Assembly (NCBI GenBank): GCA_937895955.1
Contig: CALAZI010000110.1
Coordinates: 1-36,878 of the forward strand
DNA length: 36,878 bases
DNA from: an uncultured Alphaproteobacteria bacterium
GTDB taxonomy: Bacteria > Pseudomonadota > Alphaproteobacteria > Caulobacterales > Parvularculaceae
Reading direction: 5' to 3'
Shown piece by piece: positions 7,457 through 15,461 of this stretch. Made by a program: the position numbers and the translations under genes. Below the pieces are notes generated by a model. It saw only the letters and a program-made list of their open reading frames with translations, did not search any database and was not told the DNA's origin. Each line of letters starts with the position of its first letter. The stretch's first letter is position 1.

Positions 7457-8665
7457 GTGTCCAGATTGAGCATTCTCGTCATTCTAGCCGCGGCGGCGGC
7501 CGCTGTCGCATCGCCGGCGGCGGCGTGGCCGACCTGCGGTCGGGTCGATCGCCTCCCGGGCAAGGAATGGCGAAGCGTCGATCCGTCCCGCCATGGCTGG
7601 GATGGGGCGCAGCTCGCTGCGGCGCGCGCCGTCTTCGACAACCAGCCTTCCGCCGCGGTGATGATCGTCCATCGCGGCCGGCTGATCGCGGAGTGGGGAA
7701 CGACGGCCGAGCGCTACACGGCGCAGTCCGTCCGCAAGGCGCTCGTTTCGTCGCTGGTCGGCCAGCTGATCGCGGCGGGAAAGCTCGACCTCGACGCTAC
7801 GCTCGAAGAAATGGGGATCGACGATATTGATCCGCCGCTGACAAATGAAGAGCGGCAGGCGACGCTTCGCGACCTGCTTCGCTCACGCTCCGGGATATTC
7901 CATTCCGCGCTCTATGAGGTCGGCGGCTGGAAGCGCGAACGAATGGCGCTCGCCGATGAGGAGCGCGCCGCCGGCTATGATCTTTATCCGCATGGCGCTT
8001 ACTGGATCTACAACAACTGGGACTTCAATGCTGTGGGGACGATCATCGAGAACGCTGCCGGGGAAGAAATCGGGCCGCTTTTCGCGAAGAACATCGCCGC
8101 GCCGATCCGAATGCAGGATTTTCGCGCCGCCGATGTCGAATATACGACGAAGGACCATCCGGCGGAGCAGCGCTTCGGCAATGTTTCCGAGCACCGCGCC
8201 TATGTCATCAACATCTCAACCCGCGATCTCGCGCGCTATGGTCTGCTTTATCTCAATTGCGGGAAATGGGGCCGGCGCCAGATCGTCCCCAAGAAATGGG
8301 TCCTGGAAAGCATTGTCGGACCTGACACGCGGATAGGGCGCCCTGCGGATCGTCAGCTCACCGGTTTCGGCGATTACGGCTATCTCTGGCAGATCGACCG
8401 GCCGGGCTCGCGGCGTTATCCCGGCGTCGGAACGCGCGAACCGTTCTTCATCGCGGAGGGCGCGCGCGGCCACTCGATGGCGGTATTCCCGTCGCTCGAC
8501 CTAGTCATCGCTCATCAGGTGGCGACGGTCGGCGGCGTCGGCGTCGAAGCGCAGATGAAGCGTGCGAAGGATGGGTCGCCTGAAGTGACAGACGGCCAAC
8601 TTTCGGCGCTTTATGCGGCGATTATCAAGGCGCATCCGAGGACCGCGACTGCGTTTGAGGAGTGA
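7457..8665 (+). CDS. Secreted serine hydrolase (class C beta-lactamase-like)
   Basis: This 402-residue protein of the serine beta-lactamase/transpeptidase-like family has an N-terminal signal peptide (S-R-L-S-I-L-V-I-L then an Ala-rich run ending A-A-A-W). The catalytic S-x-x-K motif is Ser91-Val-Arg-Lys94 and the Y-x-N motif is Tyr185-Asn-Asn187. Members include esterases, DD-peptidases and lactamases, so the substrate cannot be stated. I chose the GTG at 7457 because it is preceded by AGGGAG and gives a clean signal peptide; the in-frame ATG at 7412 would add 15 polar residues before it. It follows the AraC-like regulator gene and ends in a hairpin shared with the convergent amidohydrolase gene. 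Confidence 0.87.
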   Translation: MSRLSILVILAAAAAAVASPAAAWPTCGRVDRLPGKEWRSVDPSRHGWDGAQLAAARAVFDNQPSAAVMIVHRGRLIAEWGTTAERYTAQSVRKALVSSLVGQLIAAGKLDLDATLEEMGIDDIDPPLTNEERQATLRDLLRSRSGIFHSALYEVGGWKRERMALADEERAAGYDLYPHGAYWIYNNWDFNAVGTIIENAAGEEIGPLFAKNIAAPIRMQDFRAADVEYTTKDHPAEQRFGNVSEHRAYVINISTRDLARYGLLYLNCGKWGRRQIVPKKWVLESIVGPDTRIGRPADRQLTGFGDYGYLWQIDRPGSRRYPGVGTREPFFIAEGARGHSMAVFPSLDLVIAHQVATVGGVGVEAQMKRAKDGSPEVTDGQLSALYAAIIKAHPRTATAFEE

Positions 8666-8690
8666 CGCCGTCGCTGTTCCGCGTCACTCC
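8659..8690. terminator. Convergent hairpin overlapping both stop codons
   Basis: GGAGTGACGC at 8659-8668 and GCGTCACTCC at 8681-8690 form a perfect 10-bp stem around a 12-base loop. The hairpin spans the stop codons of the serine hydrolase (8665) and the amidohydrolase (8684). No U-run follows on either strand, so it is an imperfect intrinsic terminator that could serve both directions or protect the mRNA ends. Confidence 0.55.
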
Positions 8691-11600
8691 CAATAATATT
8701 TCCCGCGCTTCTTCGAGCCTGTGACTTTTTCATTCATCGTCTCGGGATCGTAGAGCCGGCCGTTCAGCATGACGCCGTCGATCTTGTCGGTGTTGCGGAT
8801 ATCGTCGAGCGGGTTCGCGTCCAGGATGACGAGATCGGCGAGCTTTCCTTCCTCGATCGTTCCGATGTCCTTGTCATAGCCCAACGCTTTCGCCGGCGTT
8901 GACGTCGCGGTTTTCAGCGCTTCGAGCGGGGTCATGCCGCCTCTAGCGAACGACCACATTTCCCAATGCGAGCCGAGGCCTTCCTCCTGGCCGTGCGCGC
9001 CGATCGAGACCATGACGCCGCGGTCGGCGAGCTTCTTCGCCTCGCGCGCGCTGTACTGGTCGACGAAATCCTCCTCGGGCACTTTCGTGCGGCGCACCGA
9101 GTTCGGCTGAAGAATGTGCGCCGGGACGTGTTTCGACAGGATCGGATGCAGCCAGACATCCGTCGCGTAGCGCCAATAGGGGTCGCCCGCCATGCCGCTA
9201 TAAGTGACGACGAGCGTCGGCGTGTAGGCGACATTCGTCCGGGAGAAGAACGACAGCACGTCCTCGTAAAGAACATTCTGCGGGATGTTGTGTTCGAGCG
9301 TCGAATTGCCGTCGGCGATCAGCGTCATGTCCTGGGTGAAGAGCGAGGCGCCTTCCGCGACGACCGTCATGTTTTCAGCGCGCGCGGCGGCGGCGACCTG
9401 CTGGCGCTGGTCGCGGCGCGGCTGGTTGTAGTTCTTGATCGAATGCGCGCCTTGCGCCTTGAGACGCCTGACATGGGCGAGCGCGTCGTCATAGCTTTCG
9501 ATCTCGGCGAAAAAGCCGGGCGCCTTCGCGCCGTAAACGACGTCGCCCGTTGAGAAGGTGCGCGGGCCGATCATGTCGCCCGTGCGCTGCAGTTCGGACG
9601 CCGCAAAGACCTCCGACGCGCCGTTCGACGGGTCATGAACCGTGGTGACGCCGAGCGCGAGATGCGCGATCGCCGACCAGTTTTCTTCAGGGATGATATC
9701 ATCCTCGCCCTGCGGCCCGTGGGCGTGCGCGTCGATGAAGCCGGGCGTTATCGTCTTGCCGTCGGCGTCGATGATGCGCGCGCCGCCGGGATAGGCGCCT
9801 TCGCCTTCGCCGACCGCGACGATGCGGTTGGCGTTGATGACGATGTGGCCGTTCTCGATGACGCCGCCGTCATCGCCTTTCATGGTGATGATGCGCGCGT
9901 TGCGGATGACGGTGACGCCTGACGGCTTGTCGGCGCGCGCAGCGATGGAAAGATCGGCGCCCGTTGCGGGCGGCGTGAAATTCTTCGGCTCTTCATCGTC
10001 CGGCTTTGCGGGCAGCGCCGGAATCATCTCGGCGATGCGCGCCGAATAAAGCGTCGGCCCGAGGGTCCAGCGGATTTCGCCGGGGCCGGACCATGAAAGA
10101 TAGGCCGATCCGCCTTCGCTCGCGCGGACGACCGGAACCGCGGACGCCGATTTGCCGGCGCCGATTTCCTGCGGACCCGCCGTCATCGGCATCGCATAGA
10201 CCGCCCAGTTCTCGCGGAAGGCGAGATGCTTTCCGTCAGGCGAGACCTGATAGTCGGTGAGAAGATCGCCCGATGCGTGAACGCGCCGCGCCTCGCCGTT
10301 CAGATCGACGCTGACGAGCTTCGTCTGATTGTCCTCCCGCACCTGCATGAAGACGCGATCATTGTCGGCGCCGAAATGCGGATTGGCGCCGCCGTCCGTC
10401 ACTTTCGTCATTACGCCGCCTGAAGCCGGAACGCGATAGACGCCCGGCGCCTCGGCGTAGCGATCGGAAAGCAGGAATCCGCTGGCGCTCTTTTCAAAGA
10501 CGATCGTTTTTCCGTCCGGCGAAAAGCGCGGCCGGCGATAAACGCCCGGCGCGCTTGTCACCGCCTTGCCGGCGCCGCCGCCCGGCGACGTGACGCGGAT
10601 CGCGCCAAGGCCGTCATCGGTCCAGGCGACGTAAACGATGCGTTTGCCGTCATGGGAGAAGGACGGGAACAGCTCGCGCCCCTCATTCGACCCGGTGAGC
10701 CGTCGCGGCGTTCCGTTGGGGAGCGATTTCACCCACAGCTTGCCGAGCGATTCAAAAACGGCCGTGCGGCCGTCCGCCGAAACGGCCGCAAAGCGCGGCA
10801 TCGTCGTTTTGAAATTGTCCGGCGCGACATCGATCGCCGGACGCGGCGCGTCGATGACGTCGCGATCGTCGGCGACGCGGAATGGAATTTCCGACGCCGC
10901 GCCGTCGATGGTCACGCGGCGGATCTTGCCGCCGGCCCAGAAGACGACGGATCTGGAATCAGGCGTCCAGTCCATCGTCGGATAGACGCCGTGAACGGCC
11001 CATGCTTCCTGCATGTCGAGATCGAGCGAATCATAGATTTTCTTCTGCGCGCCGGTTGCGAGATTCATCAGGTAGAGTTTCGACTTCTCGCGCTCGCGCT
11101 TGACGAAAGCGAGCCATTTGCCGTCGGGCGAGGGCGTCGGGCGCACCGCGCCGCCGGCGCCGCCGGCGATGCGCGTCGTTTCGCCCGTGGCGATATCGAA
11201 GCGTTCAATCGCGAACACTTCGCCGTTTGCGTCCTGCGCGTAAATGAACGTGTCGCCCGGCGTCGTATTGTGCGCGTAATAAATCGACTTCCCGCCCGGG
11301 GCGAAAACCGGCTCGCCGAGTTCCTTCTGATAGGATTCGTTCGGCCGCTTGACGAGCTTGACGCCGTCGCCGCCGCCGAGGTGATACATCCAGATTTCGC
11401 CGGTGCCGAGCGACCGCGATGTCGTGAAATGCTTGCGGCCGATCAGATAGCGCCCGTCCGCGCTCCAGTCGGGCGCCGTGACGAGACGGAATTTCTCCTT
11501 GCTCACCTGACGCTTGTCGGACCCGTCGGCGTTCATGATCCACAGATTGTCGCCGCCGCCGCGGTCTGATGTGAAGGCGATCTTTTTTCCGTCCGGCGAA

Positions 11601-11887
11601 AAGCGCGGCTGCATGTCGAAGGAAAGCCCTTCGGCGATGCGCCTCGGCGCGCCGCCCGCGATCGGCATCGTGTAAATGTCGCCGAGAAGATCGAAGGCGA
11701 TCGTCCGCCCGTCCGGGCTGACGTCGACATTCATCCAGGTGCCCTCATCGACGTCGATCTTGATCTTGCGGATTTCCGCGCCCGGCGGCGCCGAGACGTC
11801 CCATTTCTTTTCGTCCTTTTCATCCGCCGCGAAAGCGGACGCAGCGAAAGCCGCGACGGCGACGCCGGCGAGCAGTATGCTTTTCAT
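8684..11887 (-). CDS. Secreted TolB-propeller amidohydrolase
   Basis: This 1067-residue exported protein has a signal peptide ending near A-F-A-A-D, then about 600 residues of repeated TolB/WD40-like blades (many S-P-D-G-K or S-x-D-G-R turns), then an amidohydrolase domain from about residue 660. The metal-binding start I-T-P-G-F-I-D-A-H-A-H-G is plain, as are E-H-N-I-P and a C-terminal G-x-I-E-x-G-K-L-A-D-L-V-I-L-D segment. Related proteins are annotated as imidazolonepropionase- or prolidase-like, so a periplasmic peptide or cyclic amide is a plausible substrate, but none is proven. The ATG at 11887, preceded by GAGGGG, is preferred to the frame start at 11929. Confidence 0.9.
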   Translation of the reverse strand: MKSILLAGVAVAAFAASAFAADEKDEKKWDVSAPPGAEIRKIKIDVDEGTWMNVDVSPDGRTIAFDLLGDIYTMPIAGGAPRRIAEGLSFDMQPRFSPDGKKIAFTSDRGGGDNLWIMNADGSDKRQVSKEKFRLVTAPDWSADGRYLIGRKHFTTSRSLGTGEIWMYHLGGGDGVKLVKRPNESYQKELGEPVFAPGGKSIYYAHNTTPGDTFIYAQDANGEVFAIERFDIATGETTRIAGGAGGAVRPTPSPDGKWLAFVKREREKSKLYLMNLATGAQKKIYDSLDLDMQEAWAVHGVYPTMDWTPDSRSVVFWAGGKIRRVTIDGAASEIPFRVADDRDVIDAPRPAIDVAPDNFKTTMPRFAAVSADGRTAVFESLGKLWVKSLPNGTPRRLTGSNEGRELFPSFSHDGKRIVYVAWTDDGLGAIRVTSPGGGAGKAVTSAPGVYRRPRFSPDGKTIVFEKSASGFLLSDRYAEAPGVYRVPASGGVMTKVTDGGANPHFGADNDRVFMQVREDNQTKLVSVDLNGEARRVHASGDLLTDYQVSPDGKHLAFRENWAVYAMPMTAGPQEIGAGKSASAVPVVRASEGGSAYLSWSGPGEIRWTLGPTLYSARIAEMIPALPAKPDDEEPKNFTPPATGADLSIAARADKPSGVTVIRNARIITMKGDDGGVIENGHIVINANRIVAVGEGEGAYPGGARIIDADGKTITPGFIDAHAHGPQGEDDIIPEENWSAIAHLALGVTTVHDPSNGASEVFAASELQRTGDMIGPRTFSTGDVVYGAKAPGFFAEIESYDDALAHVRRLKAQGAHSIKNYNQPRRDQRQQVAAAARAENMTVVAEGASLFTQDMTLIADGNSTLEHNIPQNVLYEDVLSFFSRTNVAYTPTLVVTYSGMAGDPYWRYATDVWLHPILSKHVPAHILQPNSVRRTKVPEEDFVDQYSAREAKKLADRGVMVSIGAHGQEEGLGSHWEMWSFARGGMTPLEALKTATSTPAKALGYDKDIGTIEEGKLADLVILDANPLDDIRNTDKIDGVMLNGRLYDPETMNEKVTGSKKRGKYYWE

Positions 11888-12034
11888 GATGAGACCCCTC
11901 GATTCCTTGCCCCGATTGTAAGCGCCCAAAGCTCTTGTTTGAAAGCGCTCCGGGCAATGTGATCAGCGCCGTTTGTTGACTAATTCCAAGGCCCGGCATA
12001 CGCCTCGGCCCCTTTTGTCAACTGGAATACGGTC

Positions 12035-13411
12035 GTGGACACGACGGTTGCGGCAGAACGAGCGCCTTATGCGGCGTGGCGAGCGGAGCTTGCCGCGCTG
12101 CTTTCGCTCGGCCTGCCGATGGCGGCGACGCAGCTTGTCCAGTTTTCGGTGATGACGGTCGACGTCCTGATGATCGGACGCCTGGGGCCTGAACCGCTTG
12201 CGGCTTCCTCGCTCGGCGTCGTAATTTTCTTCGCCGCCTGGCTTGTCGGGTTCGGTCCGGCGATGGCGGTCTCGCCGCTTGTCAGCCAGGCGCTCGGCGC
12301 CAATGAAAACGATCATGACGACGTGCGCATCTCTGTGCGGATGGCGCTGTGGGGGATCGCCGCGCTGACCCCCGTCATGTTCATCGGCTTTGCGCTCGCC
12401 GAGCCGATCACGCTCGCGCTCGGCCAGCCGGAAAATCTCGCAAGGCTCGCGGGGCCTTATGTTCTCGCGCTCGGTCCGGGCTGGGCCTTCGCGATGGGCG
12501 TCATCGTCTTGCGGAATTTCCTCGCCGCCATCGGCGAGACGCGCGCGCCGCTTTACATCGTCATCGGCACGACGCTGCTCAACGCTTTTCTCAACTGGCT
12601 GCTGATTTACGGCAATTGGGGATTTCCGCGGCTTGAGCTTGTCGGCGCCGGGATCGCCTCGTCAATTGTCAATGTGAGCGGCTTCGCCGCGCTCGTGCTT
12701 TACGTGCGCTGGGACAAGAGGGCGAAAGCGTTCCATCTCTTCCGCGAATTTCTCGTTCCGCACTGGGCGCGCCTGAGAGAAATCATTCGTCTCGGCTGGC
12801 CGATCGCGGTGACGATCGCCTTTGAGGGGATGCTCTTTAACGCCTGCGTCTTCGTCATGGGACGGATCGGCGTCAATGAGGTCGCAGCCTATCAGGTCGC
12901 GCTCAACGTCGCCTCGATCGCCTTCATGGCGCCGCTTGGACTGTCGATGGCCGGCAGCGTTCGCGTCGGCCTCGCCGCCGGCGCCGGCGATCGCGCGCGC
13001 ATCCGCCGCGCCGCCGCGCTGACGATCGTCCTTTCGATTGCGGCGATCATGTGCGTTGCGATTCCGACCATGCTCGCGCCGGAATTCGTCGCCGGCCTTT
13101 ATCTTGACCGCGACAAGCCGGAGAACGCCGCCGTCATCGCGCTGGTGTCGAAATTCCTCATCATCGCAGCGGCGTTCATGCTGTTCGACGCGACGCAGGT
13201 CGCCTCGGCGCAGGCCTTGAGAGGTCTCAAAGACGTTCGCTGGCCGATGGTCATCACCGGGATCGCCTATTGGGTCATCGGCTTTCCGATCGCCGCCTGG
13301 CTCGGGCTTGGCGCGGATGTCGGCGCTGTCGGCGTCTGGTGGGGTCTTTTGAGCGGGCTGTTCGCGGCCGCCGCCATGCTGTCGACCCGCCTTTACCTGC
13401 TGACGCGCTAG
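12035..13411 (+). CDS. MATE family efflux transporter
   Basis: The 458-residue inner-membrane protein shows about twelve hydrophobic segments in two homologous halves, as in NorM-type multidrug and toxic-compound exporters driven by Na+ or H+. The first helix region A-L-L-S-L-G-L-P-M-A-A-T-Q-L and the following V-D-V-L-M-I-G-R-L-G-x-E-x-L-A-A-S-S-L-G are typical of the family. The start is a GTG with only a weak upstream GGA. The 147 bases before it are shared with the divergent amidohydrolase and include a GTTGAC...GTCAAC inverted repeat. The transported compound is unknown. Confidence 0.93.
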   Translation: MDTTVAAERAPYAAWRAELAALLSLGLPMAATQLVQFSVMTVDVLMIGRLGPEPLAASSLGVVIFFAAWLVGFGPAMAVSPLVSQALGANENDHDDVRISVRMALWGIAALTPVMFIGFALAEPITLALGQPENLARLAGPYVLALGPGWAFAMGVIVLRNFLAAIGETRAPLYIVIGTTLLNAFLNWLLIYGNWGFPRLELVGAGIASSIVNVSGFAALVLYVRWDKRAKAFHLFREFLVPHWARLREIIRLGWPIAVTIAFEGMLFNACVFVMGRIGVNEVAAYQVALNVASIAFMAPLGLSMAGSVRVGLAAGAGDRARIRRAAALTIVLSIAAIMCVAIPTMLAPEFVAGLYLDRDKPENAAVIALVSKFLIIAAAFMLFDATQVASAQALRGLKDVRWPMVITGIAYWVIGFPIAAWLGLGADVGAVGVWWGLLSGLFAAAAMLSTRLYLLTR

Positions 13412-13479
13412 CGCGCGTTAACGAGTTATCAGCCTTAACGCGCGATGAATCCCGGTTTGAGGGAAGCCGGATTTGGCGA

Positions 13480-14370
13480 ATGGCGATTGAGGCTGCGGAA
13501 ACGATCGAGGAACCGCTCGACTGGCGGCGCCGCCTTGCGCTTGAAAGCCGGCGGTTCAACGCCTGGTGGGAAGGCTACGCCTTCAACGCCGAGCAAGAGC
13601 GGGCCCATCTCGCGGAAGAAGCGCTGATCGAACGCGCGCCCTCAGGGCCGCCGGATCAGGATGTCGCTTTGTCGATCTGGGGCGAGGGGCGGCTCGATCC
13701 CGGCGATCCGGCCTGGACGATGCGCCATGCGCGCACGCTCGGCGTTCCCCTGAAGGCGCGCGTTGTCGTTCTCGGCGCCGGGCTCGGCGGGCCGGTGCGC
13801 GATTTGAAACACGGCACGCGCTGGAAGCTTTCCGGCTATGCGCGCATCGCCGCGCCGATCAAAACGCTTGACGTCATTCCCTATGAAGCCGCGCTTTCGC
13901 GCATCAATCGCGCCTCCGCCGACGGCGGCCTTTCCTTTTTCGAACTGCACCGCGATCAGGACCCGGCGATGATGGCGCTGTTCGCCGCCGAGCTCGTGAA
14001 GCCGAACGCGCCATTCGCGTTCGTCGATTTCACCGTCGCGCGGCGCGGCGCGCGGTTGCGGTCCTGTTTCGCGGGCGCATGGGGCGGGGCTCCGCGTCTT
14101 GCGGACCAGTTCGCCGATCTGATCGAGAAATCCGGCTTTCGCGTCAGCGACGCCGTCGATGAAACCCGCGCGTTCCTGCCGCTCGTTTCGCGCGGCTGGT
14201 CGCACTGGCGCGCCGCTTATTCGCGCGCGCGCGACATCACGAACCGCCGCCAGCGCATCGAACATCTGACGCTGCTGTCGCAATACGCGCATCTGTGGGC
14301 CGAGCGTTTCGACGCCATCAAGGCCGGTCAGTTGCAAGTGACGCGGATTCTAGCGCGCCGGAAGGGGTAG
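13480..14370 (+). CDS. Class I SAM-dependent methyltransferase-like protein
   Basis: The 296-residue product has a C-terminal region that reads like a Rossmann methyltransferase fold: V-V-V-L-G-A-G-L-G-G-P-V-R-D (motif I, about residue 90), then L-K-x-G-T-R-W and a strand P-F-A-F-V-D-F. The N-terminal 80 residues resemble no domain I recognise. The usual acidic residue after motif I is not obvious, so the SAM site may be altered. I chose the ATG at 13480 because no earlier ATG, GTG or TTG is in frame after the MATE stop codon at 13411. It probably shares a transcript with the MATE gene. The substrate is unknown. Confidence 0.6.
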   Translation: MAIEAAETIEEPLDWRRRLALESRRFNAWWEGYAFNAEQERAHLAEEALIERAPSGPPDQDVALSIWGEGRLDPGDPAWTMRHARTLGVPLKARVVVLGAGLGGPVRDLKHGTRWKLSGYARIAAPIKTLDVIPYEAALSRINRASADGGLSFFELHRDQDPAMMALFAAELVKPNAPFAFVDFTVARRGARLRSCFAGAWGGAPRLADQFADLIEKSGFRVSDAVDETRAFLPLVSRGWSHWRAAYSRARDITNRRQRIEHLTLLSQYAHLWAERFDAIKAGQLQVTRILARRKG

Positions 14371-14411
14371 GGGCTCACCGCCATTTCCGCCAGTCGTCGA
14401 CCCGCGCGCCG

Positions 14412-14435
14412 GCGCGTCTGGCCGCGCGTCTGGCC
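14412..14435. repeat. Two tandem copies of a 12-base unit in an intergenic gap
   Basis: The unit GCGCGTCTGGCC occurs at 14412-14423 and 14424-14435, followed by a degenerate third copy. It lies in the 252-base gap 14371-14622, where I see no convincing gene on either strand. The repeat is short and may be slippage in G+C-rich DNA. Confidence 0.6.
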
Positions 14436-14622
14436 GCGCGCCTTGCGCAAGACGTCGCCGATCGTCGCCTAGTTCCGCCAGGTGAGCGCTTCCGCGGCGC
14501 CGAGACGCTCGCCGCGATTGAGCCGCTTGCGCGCTATTCGCCTCAGCGGCTTCTGTGGTAGGGTCCTGGAAGGCGCGGCTTGGGGCGCGGCGCGCATGGT
14601 GGGTAATCGGTGAGGGGTTTTC

Positions 14623-15318
14623 ATGCTTAAGACATTGAAATTGCTGGCGGCTTCGGCCGCGATCGGTCTTGCTGGCGGGGTTTCGCCCGTTCTGGCGCAA
14701 AATTCCATGCCGGCGGCCGGCGGCGGTCTCGGCAATTCAATCAGCGCGGCGGAAGTCTCCGCGATGCTCGCGGAATTCTCGATCGCCACCGAATTGCGCG
14801 CCAATCCCGCCGGCGGCGCGCCGACCATGGTCGCCTCCATTCCCGGCGGCGCGAAATTCCTCGTCGGCTTCTTCGAATGCGCTGATGCGGCGAAGCCCGC
14901 CGGCTGCAAACAGATCATGATTTCGACGGCGATGTCGTCGGGCGGCGTCGCCTTTGACGAGTTGAACGCCTTCAACGGCCAGTCGAGCGTGACGACCGTC
15001 GTTTACGAGCCGACCAACCAGATCCTCATTTTCGGCCGCAACATCTTCATGCCGGGCGGCGTCGGGCGCGAAAACTTCAAGCTGCAGGTCTCGTTGTTTC
15101 TCGGCGATATGCAAAACTACGTGACGGCGCGCCGCTCGACGGCGAAATCCGTCTCGTTCATGGAATCGCCGAAGCTGAAGTCGAAAATCACGTCGATCAC
15201 GGCGCCTGCTGAAACGGACGCGCCGCGCGTCGCGATCGGATATGATCGCGCGACCGAGATCGAACTGGCGATCGCCAATTCGTTCGATGTCGATTTCGCC
15301 GTCACGGCGGACGAGTAG
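14623..15318 (+). CDS. Secreted YbjN-domain-like protein
   Basis: The 231-residue protein starts with a signal peptide (L-K-T-L-K, hydrophobic core, cleavage near V-L-A-Q-N), so it is probably periplasmic. Its middle, F-F-E-C-x6-P-A-G-C-K-Q-I-M-I-S followed by a segment ending P-G-G-V-G-R-E-N-F-K-L, resembles the YbjN sensory-transduction-like family, whose members carry a paired-Cys strand and a conserved G-G-V-x-x-E-N. The two Cys residues could form a disulfide. Its role is unknown. It lies 143 bases upstream of the large lipoprotein gene in the same direction; a functional link is possible but not shown. Confidence 0.65.
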   Translation: MLKTLKLLAASAAIGLAGGVSPVLAQNSMPAAGGGLGNSISAAEVSAMLAEFSIATELRANPAGGAPTMVASIPGGAKFLVGFFECADAAKPAGCKQIMISTAMSSGGVAFDELNAFNGQSSVTTVVYEPTNQILIFGRNIFMPGGVGRENFKLQVSLFLGDMQNYVTARRSTAKSVSFMESPKLKSKITSITAPAETDAPRVAIGYDRATEIELAIANSFDVDFAVTADE

Positions 15319-15461
15319 AGCAGGCCTGCGCCTGAAATCGGCATAATGGTTTCGCCAATTTGGGGATAAAAACCGGCGCGATTCACTTCGGGTTGCGCAG
15401 GGTTTACTAAGGTGCGCGCCCCCGTCACAATCTGAAGCGATGCAGTTGACGGGGGGAGAGA

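Noticed and set aside
10652..11569. Long plus-strand frame of 305 codons opposite the amidohydrolase
   Set aside because: Same shadow effect; the minus-strand protein shows continuous propeller repeats through the whole region.
14350..14700. Possible minus-strand gene in the 14371-14622 gap
   Set aside because: Its translation is repetitive Arg/Ala-rich sequence that runs through the signal peptide of the next gene; no ribosome-binding site or motif.
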